Notes under the pieces: generated by a model
Databases searched by the model: none
Told to the model about the DNA's origin: nothing
Seen by the model: only the letters and a program-made list of their open reading frames with translations
Translations under genes and position numbers: made by a program
From: an uncultured Eubacterium sp.
GTDB taxonomy: Bacteria; Bacillota; Clostridia; Lachnospirales; Lachnospiraceae
Assembly (NCBI GenBank): GCA_910584245.1
Contig: CAJTZF010000002.1
Location: 170,986 to 234,985 of the forward strand
Direction: 5' to 3'
DNA: 64,000 bases
Shown here: one piece after another, positions 24,256-33,656 of the stretch
How positions within the stretch are numbered: position 1 is the first letter of the stretch
How the letters are laid out: each line of letters begins with the position of its first letter

Positions 24256-25260
24256 ATGGAAAAGGTTATCGTAGCCCTCGATGCTATGGGAGGGGATTAT
24301 GCTCCGGAACAGACCGTACAGGGAGCTGTCAATGCCGTACGTTCATCCAGTGATATCAAGGTTATTCTTGTAGGAAAGGAAGAACGTCTGAAAGAAGAAT
24401 TGTATACGAAATGCGGCTATAGCGGCGATGCCATCGAAATTGTAAACGCCACAGAAATTATTGAAATGGGTGATGTCCCGACATCGGCCATTAAAAATAA
24501 AAAAGACTCTTCTCTTGTCGTTGCGATGAAGCTTGTGCGCGACGGAAAGGCAGATGCGGTCGTATCAGCCGGGAGCACAGGGGCAATTTTGGTTGGCGGC
24601 CAGCTTGTTGTCGGACGTCTTCGGGGGATCAAACGTCCTCCTCTCGCCCCATTTGTTCCGACGACAAAAGGATTTTCCCTGCTGCTTGACTGCGGGGCAA
24701 ATGTGGACGCCAGACCGGAACATCTCGTCCAGTTTGCTCAGATGGGTTCTATTTATTATGAAAACGTAATGGGGAAGAAAAATCCGACGGTTGGTATTTT
24801 GAATATTGGCACCGAGGAGGAAAAGGGGAACCAGCTTGTCAAAGATACAAAGCCTCTTTTAGAACAGTGTGGGACGATAAACTATGTCGGAAGCATTGAA
24901 TCGCGGGAAATCGTGAGAGGGGCCGTCGACGTCATCGTATGTGAGGCTTTTGTCGGAAACATCGTGCTTAAATTTTTCGAGGGATTGGCACTTACGCTTT
25001 TTGATAGTTTAAAACAGGGATTGATGTCCAGTCTTCGGACAAAGATCGGTACTTTATTAGTAAAGCCGGCTCTCAAGGGTCTGAAAAAACAATTTGACAC
25101 GAGCAGCCAGGGCGGCGCACCACTACTCGGTCTAAAAGGTCTGGTCGTGAAAGCGCACGGCAATTCGACGAGCAAAGAAATCGAGATTGCTATTAAACAG
25201 TGTGTTTCTTTTAAAAAGCAAAAAATAAATGAAAAAATAAAAGAAAGTATCAGTGAATAA
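24256..25260 (+). CDS. plsX: Phosphate acyltransferase
   Basis: Converts acyl-ACP to acyl-phosphate, the first step of phospholipid synthesis in Gram-positive bacteria. The opening KVIVALDAMGGDYAP is diagnostic, with SAGSTGAIL and LDCGANVDARPEHLVQFAQMG further on. 334 residues from the ATG at 24256, chosen because AAAGGA precedes it; an in-frame GTG lies 6 nt earlier. rnc starts 1 nt after the stop codon. In many Firmicutes acpP sits between plsX and rnc; it is missing here. Confidence 0.97.
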   Translation: MEKVIVALDAMGGDYAPEQTVQGAVNAVRSSSDIKVILVGKEERLKEELYTKCGYSGDAIEIVNATEIIEMGDVPTSAIKNKKDSSLVVAMKLVRDGKADAVVSAGSTGAILVGGQLVVGRLRGIKRPPLAPFVPTTKGFSLLLDCGANVDARPEHLVQFAQMGSIYYENVMGKKNPTVGILNIGTEEEKGNQLVKDTKPLLEQCGTINYVGSIESREIVRGAVDVIVCEAFVGNIVLKFFEGLALTLFDSLKQGLMSSLRTKIGTLLVKPALKGLKKQFDTSSQGGAPLLGLKGLVVKAHGNSTSKEIEIAIKQCVSFKKQKINEKIKESISE

Positions 25261-25261
25261 T

Positions 25262-25942
25262 ATGAACAGGGATATGGAATTTGAGAAGAAAATCGGTTAT
25301 ATGTTTCAGGACGTGCGATTGCTTCAAAACGCATTGACCCACAGTTCCTTTGCCAATGAAAAACACTGGCCATATGAGAGAAATAATGAGCGTCTGGAGT
25401 TTCTGGGAGATGCGGTGCTGGAGCTGATTAGCAGTGATTTTATCTTTCACGAGCACCGCAAGGACATGGAAGGGGCAATGACAAAATTGAGGGCCAGCCT
25501 TGTCTGTGAACAAAGTTTGGCCGATTCGGCCAGACAGCTTGACCTGGGCCAGTATATCCGTCTGGGAAAGGGAGAATATTCTACGGGTGGGAACGACCGG
25601 GATTCAATTTTATCCGATGCGTTTGAGGCGGTGATTGGAGCGATCTATCTCGATGGAGGGTTAGAGAATGCAGCTGCTTTTATCCGCCGTTTTGTCCTGT
25701 CCGATATTGAAGATAAGAAGCTGTTCTATGACAGCAAGACTATTTTGCAGGAGATCATTCAGGACCAGGGAGCCAATACGATTTCCTACGAACTTCTGTC
25801 CGAGAGCGGTCCCGACCACGCCAAAGAATTTGTGATCCGCTGTAACTTAAACGGAACGCCGATGGGAACCGGAAAGGGAAGGTCCAAAAAGGCGGCAGAA
25901 CAAAAGGCGGCCTATGAGACAATTTTAAAAATCAGAAAATGA
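25262..25942 (+). CDS. rnc: Ribonuclease III
   Basis: Cuts double-stranded RNA in rRNA and mRNA processing. The nuclease signature NERLEFLGDAVLELI has the catalytic acidic residues, with a second set in SDAFEAVIGAIYLDGG. The C-terminal double-stranded RNA-binding domain begins near DSKTILQEIIQ and ends AAEQKAAYETILK. About 226 residues, normal. The start could also be the overlapping GTG at 25253 or a Met 12 nt downstream; translation is probably coupled to plsX. smc follows after 13 nt. Confidence 0.97.
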   Translation: MNRDMEFEKKIGYMFQDVRLLQNALTHSSFANEKHWPYERNNERLEFLGDAVLELISSDFIFHEHRKDMEGAMTKLRASLVCEQSLADSARQLDLGQYIRLGKGEYSTGGNDRDSILSDAFEAVIGAIYLDGGLENAAAFIRRFVLSDIEDKKLFYDSKTILQEIIQDQGANTISYELLSESGPDHAKEFVIRCNLNGTPMGTGKGRSKKAAEQKAAYETILKIRK

Positions 25943-25955
25943 TTGGAGTTAAGGC

Positions 25956-28900
25956 ATGTATCTGAAAAGCATAGAAGTACATGGATTCAAATCCTTTGCA
26001 AATAAATTAGTGTTTGAATTTCATAACGGCATCACCGGTATTGTCGGACCGAATGGAAGTGGGAAGAGCAATGTTGCGGATGCCGTGCGGTGGGTACTTG
26101 GCGAACAAAGCGCCAAGCAGCTCCGGGGTTCCCATATGCAGGATGTGATTTTTGCGGGAACAGAGCTGAGAAAGCCGCAGAGTTATGCTTATGTTGCTCT
26201 TACTATCACGAATGAGGATCATACTCTAAACGTACCGTATGAAGAGGTGCAGGTGGCTAGAAGAGTGTACCGCTCGGGTGAAAGTGAATATTTGTTGAAT
26301 GGAGCATCCTGCCGCCTCAAAGACGTTCAGGAGTTATTTTTTGATACCGGAATTGGAAAAGAGGGCTACTCGATCATCGGGCAGGGGCAGATTGACAAAA
26401 TTTTGAGCGGTAAGCCCGAAGAACGCAGGGAGCTGTTTGATGAGGCCGCGGGCATCGTCAAATTCAAAAAACGAAAATTAACGGCAGAAAAAAATTTAAG
26501 TGCAGAGAGCCAGAACCTTTTGCGGGTTAAGGATATTCTCACAGAACTGGAAAAGCAGATTGGGCCGTTAGAGGCGCAGGCGGGGAAAGCGCGGGAGTAC
26601 CTGCACCTGAAAGAAGAATTAAAAAAGTATGAAATTCAATTATTTATACAGGATTACGACAGCTTCCACGAAGAGCTTACCGAGTTAAAAGAAAATATTT
26701 CTAATGTTGAGCGCGAGCTGGAAGAGGAAAAAGAAAGGCAGGAGAGCACAAAGGCGGAATTTGAAAATGTGGAAGAACAGATTCACTCCTTTGATGAGCT
26801 TCTGGAACAGAAAAAACAAACCTGTCAGGACAGCCGTCTCACTTGTACAAAACTTGAGGGTGAAATTAAGGTAGCGAGGGAAAAGATTTCGTCTCTTTCG
26901 GATGGCAAGGAATATTATTCGGGGCGGATGGCGGACATACAGGCCGATTTGGATAAGGCCGGACAGGAAAAACAGGAGTACCTGCATAGTCAGGAACAGA
27001 TGAGGGACAATCTTGCTTTCCTGCAGGCGGAACAGGACCGGTTCCAGAAAGAGGCGGACCGGTTGTCGGCCGAAGTTATTTCGATAAATCAAACGATTTC
27101 CGGGCATAATGACATTATACAATCCGCCGCACATAAAAATAATGAAATGAATCTGGAGAAACAGAAAACAGAATCGATGCTGGAGCAGCTTACGATTCGA
27201 AAGGCGGAGCTAAACCGACAGATTCTTTCAAATAAAAGCCAGTCGGCTGCTGCTGTACAGGAGATGGAGCGGGAAGAGGCTGCGTTGAACCAAATCCGCA
27301 GCACACTGGAAAAAGCGAGGGAAGAAAGGGAAAAATTCCTTTCAAAAACAGTGGAATGCCGGGATTCGATCGAACAATTACGGAAACAGCTACAGGAAGA
27401 GCAAAAGAACTTTCATATGAATCATTCCAAGCTCACTACGTTAAAAAATATTACGGAGCGGTACGATGGCTACGGACAGAGCATACGCCGGGTGATGGAG
27501 CAGAAAACAAAATATCCGGGCATTGTCGGAGTGGTGGCGGACATTATCCAGGTAGATAAAAAATACGAAACGGCAGTGGAGACCGCGCTTGGCGGCAATA
27601 TTCAAAATATTGTGACGGAAGATGAATCGACTGCAAAAGAGATGATTTCGCTCCTGAAAAAGAACCGGTACGGGCGGGCCACTTTCTTGCCGCTGACGAC
27701 AGTTTCTGCCCAGTCCGGCCGAATCAAGCCGGAGGTGCTCGGGGAACACGGCGTGATCGACTGTGTAGCGGCGCTCGTAAAAAAGGAAAAAAAATACGAT
27801 GCGCTCATACAATATCTATTGGGCGGTTTTGTTCTCGTCGATACGATCGACCACGCCATCGCACTTGGCAAAAAATACCGTCATACACTTCGGATCGTAA
27901 CACTTGAGGGCGAGCTGCTCCGGCCAGGCGGTTCCATGTCCGGCGGCGCTTACAAAAACAGCAGCAACCTGCTCGGCAGGCGGCATGAGATGGAGACATT
28001 GCAACAAAAAATTGAGAAATCGCAATCTTCTATAGACAGATTGAAAAAAAAGACCGAATCGCTTGTACAGCAATCAGAGAAAGCAAAAGAGAAGGCGGAA
28101 GAGAAGCAAACCGTTTTGCGGGAATTGGAGCTTCAGGAGAACACCGCGAATATCAAATATGAACAAGCCGTTTCCATAAAAGAACAGATGGAAGCAGCCT
28201 GCCATGCTATTATCCAGAGTGGACAAGACATGGAAGAGCAAAAAAACAAGTTGGAGGAGGCGCTGGCCCGCATCCAGGACCAGCTCAGTACAAACCAAAA
28301 AGAAAATGAACTTGCCAGAAATGAGATGGAACAAGCTTCTGAAAAAATAGAACAGGCAAACCGGGAGCTTGCCAAATGCCAGGAGCGTCTGAACGAACTG
28401 AAAGTGGAACAATCGACAGCTGCGCAGCAAAACAATTTCCTGGAAGAAAACTTGCAAAAATCGGAAGATCTTATATGCGAGAGAAAAAGGGAGTATGCGG
28501 CGCTTATAGAAGAACAGAACAATTCGGACACCCAAGTCGGGGAGATGAAGCAATCCATCGTACAGTTTGAGAAACAAATGGCGGAGCGCCGTCAAAAGAT
28601 TGATGCTCTGGAACAGGAAATACAGGAATCAGAGAAGAAAAAAGAACAGTTAATGGCCTCCCAGAAGGATTTCTTTGAAAAACGGAATGAGTTGATGGAA
28701 CATATCGGGAAGCTGGATAAGGAATGCTTCCGGCTGTGCGCCCGAAGAGATAAACAAAAAGAGCAGTTAGAGGAACGAATCAACTATATGTGGTCAGAAT
28801 ATGAGATTACATACCATAATGCAAAGGAGTTTGCCGCCGATGAAAATATTTCCTATGCGAAAACCAAGAGCCTGGTATCGGAGACAAAAGACGGGATCCG

Positions 28901-29537
28901 CGCACTGGGCGACGTCAATGTCAACGCCATTGAAGACTTCAAAAGCGTTAGCGAGCGGTTCGGAGTTTTAAAGGCGCAGCACGATGACTTGATTGAATCC
29001 GAGGAGAAATTAAAACAGATTATTGCGGAACTGGACGAGGAAATGAGAAAACAGTTCTGTGAAAAATTTGCGGAAATAAAGGAACAGTTTGACAAAGTGT
29101 TTCGTGAGCTATTTGGCGGGGGAAAGGGTACGCTGGCACTCGTGGAAGATGAGGATGTGCTGAGCGCCGGCATACGGATTATTGCCCAGCCGCCGGGAAA
29201 GAAGCTGCAAAATATGATGCAGCTGTCCGGTGGGGAAAAGGCGTTAACGGCAATCGCCCTTTTATTTGCGATACAAAACTTGAAGCCGTCTCCGTTTTGC
29301 CTGTTGGACGAGATCGAGGCGGCGCTGGACGATTCCAATGTAAAACGATACGCCAAATATTTGCATAAACTTACGAAGAACACACAGTTTATCGTTATTA
29401 CGCACCGGCAGGGAACGATGTCGGCGGCCGATGCCCTCTACGGAATTACGATGCAGGAGAAGGGCGTGTCAACGCTTGTATCTGTCAAGCTGATCGAAGA
29501 GCAGTTAGAGGACGGGCGAAAACAAAAACAGAACTAA
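25956..29537 (+). CDS. smc: Chromosome segregation protein SMC
   Basis: Condensin ATPase that organises and separates chromosomes with ScpA and ScpB. The 1193-residue chain has an N-terminal ABC half with Walker A GPNGSGKSN (residues 32-40), about 330 residues of coiled coil, a hinge around residues 500-680 (GGSMSGGAYKNS close to its end), a second coiled coil, and a C-terminal half with the signature LSGGEKAL and Walker B LLDEIEAALDD. All catalytic motifs are intact. rnc-smc-ftsY is the classical Firmicute order. The ATG at 25956 follows a GGAG site. Confidence 0.98.
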   Translation: MYLKSIEVHGFKSFANKLVFEFHNGITGIVGPNGSGKSNVADAVRWVLGEQSAKQLRGSHMQDVIFAGTELRKPQSYAYVALTITNEDHTLNVPYEEVQVARRVYRSGESEYLLNGASCRLKDVQELFFDTGIGKEGYSIIGQGQIDKILSGKPEERRELFDEAAGIVKFKKRKLTAEKNLSAESQNLLRVKDILTELEKQIGPLEAQAGKAREYLHLKEELKKYEIQLFIQDYDSFHEELTELKENISNVERELEEEKERQESTKAEFENVEEQIHSFDELLEQKKQTCQDSRLTCTKLEGEIKVAREKISSLSDGKEYYSGRMADIQADLDKAGQEKQEYLHSQEQMRDNLAFLQAEQDRFQKEADRLSAEVISINQTISGHNDIIQSAAHKNNEMNLEKQKTESMLEQLTIRKAELNRQILSNKSQSAAAVQEMEREEAALNQIRSTLEKAREEREKFLSKTVECRDSIEQLRKQLQEEQKNFHMNHSKLTTLKNITERYDGYGQSIRRVMEQKTKYPGIVGVVADIIQVDKKYETAVETALGGNIQNIVTEDESTAKEMISLLKKNRYGRATFLPLTTVSAQSGRIKPEVLGEHGVIDCVAALVKKEKKYDALIQYLLGGFVLVDTIDHAIALGKKYRHTLRIVTLEGELLRPGGSMSGGAYKNSSNLLGRRHEMETLQQKIEKSQSSIDRLKKKTESLVQQSEKAKEKAEEKQTVLRELELQENTANIKYEQAVSIKEQMEAACHAIIQSGQDMEEQKNKLEEALARIQDQLSTNQKENELARNEMEQASEKIEQANRELAKCQERLNELKVEQSTAAQQNNFLEENLQKSEDLICERKREYAALIEEQNNSDTQVGEMKQSIVQFEKQMAERRQKIDALEQEIQESEKKKEQLMASQKDFFEKRNELMEHIGKLDKECFRLCARRDKQKEQLEERINYMWSEYEITYHNAKEFAADENISYAKTKSLVSETKDGIRALGDVNVNAIEDFKSVSERFGVLKAQHDDLIESEEKLKQIIAELDEEMRKQFCEKFAEIKEQFDKVFRELFGGGKGTLALVEDEDVLSAGIRIIAQPPGKKLQNMMQLSGGEKALTAIALLFAIQNLKPSPFCLLDEIEAALDDSNVKRYAKYLHKLTKNTQFIVITHRQGTMSAADALYGITMQEKGVSTLVSVKLIEEQLEDGRKQKQN

Positions 29538-29562
29538 AAGCAGTGCAGAAATGAGGAGCGGT

Positions 29563-30501
29563 ATGAGTGAAAAAAAAGGTTTTTTCAGTAAATTAAAGAG
29601 CGGTCTGAGCAAGACGAGGAATAGTTTTTCAAGCGGAATCAATTCGATTTTCTCAGGTTTTTCTGAAATTGACGACGATTTTTATGAAGAGCTGGAGGAA
29701 CAGCTTATTATGGCCGATATCGGTATTGAAAATTCAATGAGGATTATTGAAAACCTGCAGCACAAAGTCAAGGAAGAGAAAATTAAGGAAACGGCAGCCT
29801 GCCGTGCCGTGCTGATGGATACGGTTAAAGAGCAGATGCGGGTCCGCGAGGACGCCTATGCGTTCGAGGACAAAAAATCCGTCGTTCTCTTTATCGGCGT
29901 CAACGGCGTCGGAAAAACGACAAGTGTGGGGAAGCTGGCCGGACAGTTAAAAGCCGATGGGAAAAAGGTTCTTCTGGCGGCGGCCGACACATTTCGTGCC
30001 GGTGCGGTCGACCAGCTCAAGGAGTGGTCCGTACGGGCCGGGGTGGATATTATTGCCGGCCAGGAGGGGGCGGACCCGGCCGCTATCGTTTATGACGCCG
30101 TGGCGGCGGCAAAGGCGCGGCAAACGGATATCCTTTTGTGCGATACAGCCGGACGGCTTCACAATAAGAAAAACCTGATGGCAGAGCTGCACAAAATATA
30201 TAAAATCATTGAAAATGAATACGGGGATGCCCATTTGGAGACCTTTATCGTCGTGGATGGGACAACCGGGCAAAATGCTCTTGTACAGGCAAAACAGTTC
30301 TGTGAGGTGGCAGATATTACAGGTGTGGTTCTGACTAAGCTGGACGGCACGGCAAAGGGAGGAATCGCCATCGCTATTCAATCGGAACTGGATATCCCGG
30401 TCAAGTATATTGGAATCGGGGAATCGATTGATGATTTGCAGAAATTTGACGCGGATAGTTTTGTAAATGCTTTATTCGATGTTTCAGGGGTAAATGAGTG
30501 A
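29563..30501 (+). CDS. ftsY: Signal recognition particle receptor
   Basis: SRP receptor GTPase that brings ribosomes with nascent membrane proteins to the translocon. 312 residues: a short charged N-domain start, the NG domain with G1 GVNGVGKTTSVGKLAG, then DTFRAGAVDQL, DTAGRLHNK and TKLDGTAKGGIA. The long acidic A domain of the E. coli protein is absent, as usual in this group. The ATG at 29563 follows GAGGAG; an in-frame ATG at 29551 contains that site. The end overlaps or touches the start region of ilvA. Confidence 0.97.
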   Translation: MSEKKGFFSKLKSGLSKTRNSFSSGINSIFSGFSEIDDDFYEELEEQLIMADIGIENSMRIIENLQHKVKEEKIKETAACRAVLMDTVKEQMRVREDAYAFEDKKSVVLFIGVNGVGKTTSVGKLAGQLKADGKKVLLAAADTFRAGAVDQLKEWSVRAGVDIIAGQEGADPAAIVYDAVAAAKARQTDILLCDTAGRLHNKKNLMAELHKIYKIIENEYGDAHLETFIVVDGTTGQNALVQAKQFCEVADITGVVLTKLDGTAKGGIAIAIQSELDIPVKYIGIGESIDDLQKFDADSFVNALFDVSGVNE

Positions 30502-30526
30502 CAAACAGAAAGGTGGAGACGGCAAA

Positions 30527-31747
30527 ATGATGACATTAGATAAATTTGAAGAGGCGAGTGAGCGGGTAAAAGAAGTGATTCTGCCCACAAATTTGATTTA
30601 CAGCGAGTACTATAGTGCACAAACTGGCGCGAAGGTTTATTTAAAACCGGAGAATATGCAGTATACCGGCGCTTATAAAGTACGGGGCGCCTATTATAAA
30701 ATCAGCACGCTTTCGGAAGAGGAGAGAGAACGGGGACTGATTACGGCGTCCGCTGGAAACCATGCCCAGGGCGTGGCGTATGCGGCCAAACTCTTCGGCA
30801 TTCAGGCAATTATCGTTATGCCGACCACTACACCGCTAATAAAGGTAAACCGGACGAAAAGCTACGGTGCAAAGGTTATTTTACATGGCAATGTATATGA
30901 CGACGCGTGCAGCCATGCGCAAAAGCTGGCAGAGGAAAATGGGTATACGTTTGTCCACCCATTTGACGATGAAGTGGTAGCGACCGGACAGGGCTCGATT
31001 GCGATGGAAATTTTCAAGGAGCTCCCAACAGTAGACACCATCCTCGTGCCGATCGGGGGCGGCGGTTTGGCCTGTGGCGTCTCCACACTTGCGAAGCTTC
31101 TCAACCCAAATATCAAAGTGATCGGAGTGGAGCCGGCCGGCGCCAACTGCATGCAGGAATCACTGAGACAGGGAAAAGTCGTCTCCCTGCCCTCGGTCAG
31201 CACAATTGCCGACGGCACGGCGGTCAAAATGCCAGGAACGAACATTTTCCCATATATACAAAAAAATGTTGACGATATCATAACGGTAGATGACCATGAT
31301 CTGATCGTGAATTTTCTCGATATGATGGAAAATCATAAGATGGTTGTTGAGAATTCCGGACTCCTGACAGTGGCGGCGCTGAAACAGCTGGATATCCGGG
31401 GCAAAAAAGTGGTTTCCATACTTAGCGGCGGCAATATGGATGTGATAACCGTCTCGTCCGTAGTACAGCATGGCCTGATCCAGCGCGGGCGCGTGTTTAC
31501 ATTGGCGGTGGAAATGCCGGACCGCCCGGGAGAGCTTCTCCATGTGGCAGAGGTTATCGCCAAGGCACAGGGAAATGTCATCCGATTGGAACACAACCAA
31601 TTTATAAGTATTAACCGCAACGCGGCCGTGGAATTGACGATCACGATGGAGGCCTTTGGCCACGATCACAAAAACCAGATTATCCAGGCGCTGAAGGACG
31701 CCGGTTATGAACCAAAAGTACAGCAGCCGACAGCGATTTATGAATGA
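30527..31747 (+). CDS. ilvA: Threonine ammonia-lyase with ACT domain
   Basis: PLP enzyme deaminating threonine to 2-oxobutanoate for isoleucine synthesis. The PLP lysine lies in QYTGAYKVRGAYYK, the glycine loop is GGGGLACGVS, and the last 80 residues form an ACT-like regulatory domain (FTLAVEMPDRPGELLHVAEV). The single short ACT domain makes it the compact type also annotated TdcB, so biosynthetic or catabolic use is not settled by sequence. GGTGGAG lies upstream of the paired ATGs at 30527/30530; an earlier ATG at 30494 overlaps ftsY by 8 nt and is an alternative. Its 3' end runs up to hisZ. Confidence 0.93.
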   Translation: MMTLDKFEEASERVKEVILPTNLIYSEYYSAQTGAKVYLKPENMQYTGAYKVRGAYYKISTLSEEERERGLITASAGNHAQGVAYAAKLFGIQAIIVMPTTTPLIKVNRTKSYGAKVILHGNVYDDACSHAQKLAEENGYTFVHPFDDEVVATGQGSIAMEIFKELPTVDTILVPIGGGGLACGVSTLAKLLNPNIKVIGVEPAGANCMQESLRQGKVVSLPSVSTIADGTAVKMPGTNIFPYIQKNVDDIITVDDHDLIVNFLDMMENHKMVVENSGLLTVAALKQLDIRGKKVVSILSGGNMDVITVSSVVQHGLIQRGRVFTLAVEMPDRPGELLHVAEVIAKAQGNVIRLEHNQFISINRNAAVELTITMEAFGHDHKNQIIQALKDAGYEPKVQQPTAIYE

Positions 31748-31772
31748 TTTAAAAAGGAAGGAACCAAAACCG

Positions 31773-32990
31773 ATGGATTACGAAGAAAATTTGTTGTTTA
31801 CGCCGGAAGGTGTGAGGGATATATATGGTACGGAATGTGAGAGGCGCCGGAAAGTCGAAGAAGACATTCACAAAATTATGAAACAATATGGCTTTCAGTA
31901 CATTCAGACCCCAACCTATGAGTTTTTCGATATATTTAAGCAGGAGCGGGGAACGGTAGCATCCAAGGAAATGTTCAAATTTTTTGACCAGTACAACAAT
32001 ACGCTCGTTTTGCGGCCGGATATTACTCCGTCCATCGCAAGATGCGTGGCAAAATATTACTCGGGGGAAGAGCTTCCGATTCGCCTGTCTTACTCAGGGA
32101 GCACCTTTATTCACCGAAGAGGGTATCAGGGAAAACTTTCCGAGATCTCGCAGATCGGGGCCGAGCTTATGAATGATTCCAGTTCAGATGCCGATGCAGA
32201 AATGATCGCGCTTACCGTGGAGTGCCTTGCAAAATCGGGATTGCAGGAATTTAAAATTGATGTCGGGCACGCCGCATTTATCCGTGGCATTATGGAGGAA
32301 GCCGGTTTTACAAGCGAAGAGGCCGAACAATATAAAAGACTTCTCGCAAACAAAAATATTTTTGGTGTGGAGGAAATGATCGAAGCAAAACCTATTTCTG
32401 CTGAGTGGAAAGAATTCCTCATCCGTCTGCCCGATTTGTTTGGCGAAAAGGAAACATTACAGTACGCAAGGGAGCATGTGAATAATGCACTTGCGCGGGA
32501 GGCGCTCGAACGCCTTGAAAAAGTATATGAAATTCTCGATATTTACGGTTTATCAGAGAGCGTAACGTTCGACCTGAGTATGCTGAGCCATTATGAATAT
32601 TATACGGGCATCATATTTAAAGCCTATACATATGGGACAGGGGAGGCAATCGCTACGGGCGGCCGGTACGACAAGTTACTCGAACAGTTTGGAAAGAAAG
32701 CGCCGGCTGTCGGACTTGCCATCGTGCTGGACCAGCTAATGAATGCCCTGGACCGGCAGAAAGCGGAAATCCCCGTCAGTGATAACGGCGTCCTTATTTT
32801 GTACCAGTCGTCAGACCGTAAAAAGGCAGTTGATATGGCAAACCGTTACCGAACGGAAGGAAGGGCGGTATCGCTAATGCGTAAAAACGCGTATACGGAA
32901 ATGTGCGTATACGAAAAGTACGCAAAACGACATGGAATTTCGACTGTCATAAAGGTAGAACGGGATCAGGAAAATATACTGGATGTATGA
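31773..32990 (+). CDS. hisZ: ATP phosphoribosyltransferase regulatory subunit
   Basis: HisRS-like protein without tRNA-charging function that is required by short-form HisG in histidine synthesis. The 405-residue protein has class II synthetase-like motifs (TPEGVRDIYG, FDQYNNTLVLRPDITPSIARCV, YYTGIIFKAYTYG, GGRYDKLL). Pairing with a short hisG directly downstream identifies it as HisZ rather than HisS. The ATG at 31773 has a good AAGGAAGG site; in-frame starts further upstream at 31707 overlap ilvA. hisG starts 10 nt after its stop codon. Confidence 0.95.
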   Translation: MDYEENLLFTPEGVRDIYGTECERRRKVEEDIHKIMKQYGFQYIQTPTYEFFDIFKQERGTVASKEMFKFFDQYNNTLVLRPDITPSIARCVAKYYSGEELPIRLSYSGSTFIHRRGYQGKLSEISQIGAELMNDSSSDADAEMIALTVECLAKSGLQEFKIDVGHAAFIRGIMEEAGFTSEEAEQYKRLLANKNIFGVEEMIEAKPISAEWKEFLIRLPDLFGEKETLQYAREHVNNALAREALERLEKVYEILDIYGLSESVTFDLSMLSHYEYYTGIIFKAYTYGTGEAIATGGRYDKLLEQFGKKAPAVGLAIVLDQLMNALDRQKAEIPVSDNGVLILYQSSDRKKAVDMANRYRTEGRAVSLMRKNAYTEMCVYEKYAKRHGISTVIKVERDQENILDV

Positions 32991-33000
32991 GAGGTGTGCT

Positions 33001-33651
33001 ATGAAATATATAACAATTGCCCTGGCAAAGGGGAGACTTGCCAAACAGACACTTGCCCTTTTGGAACAGAGCGGAATTACGTGTGAGGAAATGAAGGAAA
33101 AGGATACGCGGAAGCTTATATTTGTAAATGAAGAGCTGCGGCTCAAATTTTTCCTCTCAAAGACATCGGATGTCCCTACATATGTAGAATACGGAGCCGC
33201 CGATATCGGTGTAGTGGGAAGTGATACGATTATGGAGGAAGGACGCAAAATTCTTGAGGTTCTGGACCTGGGACTTGGCAAGTGCAATATGTGTGTTGCC
33301 GGACCGGCGTCGGCGAGCGCCCTTTTGCAGAAAAATGAAATTATACGTGTTGCTTCCAAATACCCTAAAATTGCAAAAGATTTTTTTTATAACAAAAGGC
33401 ACCAGACGGTAGAGATTGTGAAATTAAACGGATCGGTAGAACTTGCCCCGATAGTGGGGCTCTCCGAGGTGATCGTAGATATTGTGGAAACCGGATCGAC
33501 ACTCCGGGAAAACGGACTTGAAGTTTTGGAAGTGATCTGTCCGCTCTCCGCCAGGGTAGTCGTCAATGAGGCAAGTATGAAAATGCAGCGGGAGCGGATT
33601 ACAAAAATTATCCGTGATTTGAAATGTGCTGTTAATAGTGAGACGAGGTGA
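33001..33651 (+). CDS. hisG: ATP phosphoribosyltransferase, short catalytic subunit
   Basis: First enzyme of histidine synthesis, condensing ATP with PRPP. At 216 residues it lacks the C-terminal regulatory domain, the form that needs HisZ. It opens ITIALAKGRLAKQTL and includes VEYGAADIGVVGSD and the PRPP loop DIVETGSTLRENGLEV. The ATG at 33001 follows GAGAGG; an upstream in-frame ATG at 32983 lacks its own site. It lies between hisZ and hisD in a three-gene unit; the other his genes are not here. Confidence 0.97.
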   Translation: MKYITIALAKGRLAKQTLALLEQSGITCEEMKEKDTRKLIFVNEELRLKFFLSKTSDVPTYVEYGAADIGVVGSDTIMEEGRKILEVLDLGLGKCNMCVAGPASASALLQKNEIIRVASKYPKIAKDFFYNKRHQTVEIVKLNGSVELAPIVGLSEVIVDIVETGSTLRENGLEVLEVICPLSARVVVNEASMKMQRERITKIIRDLKCAVNSETR

Positions 33652-33656
33652 ATGAG

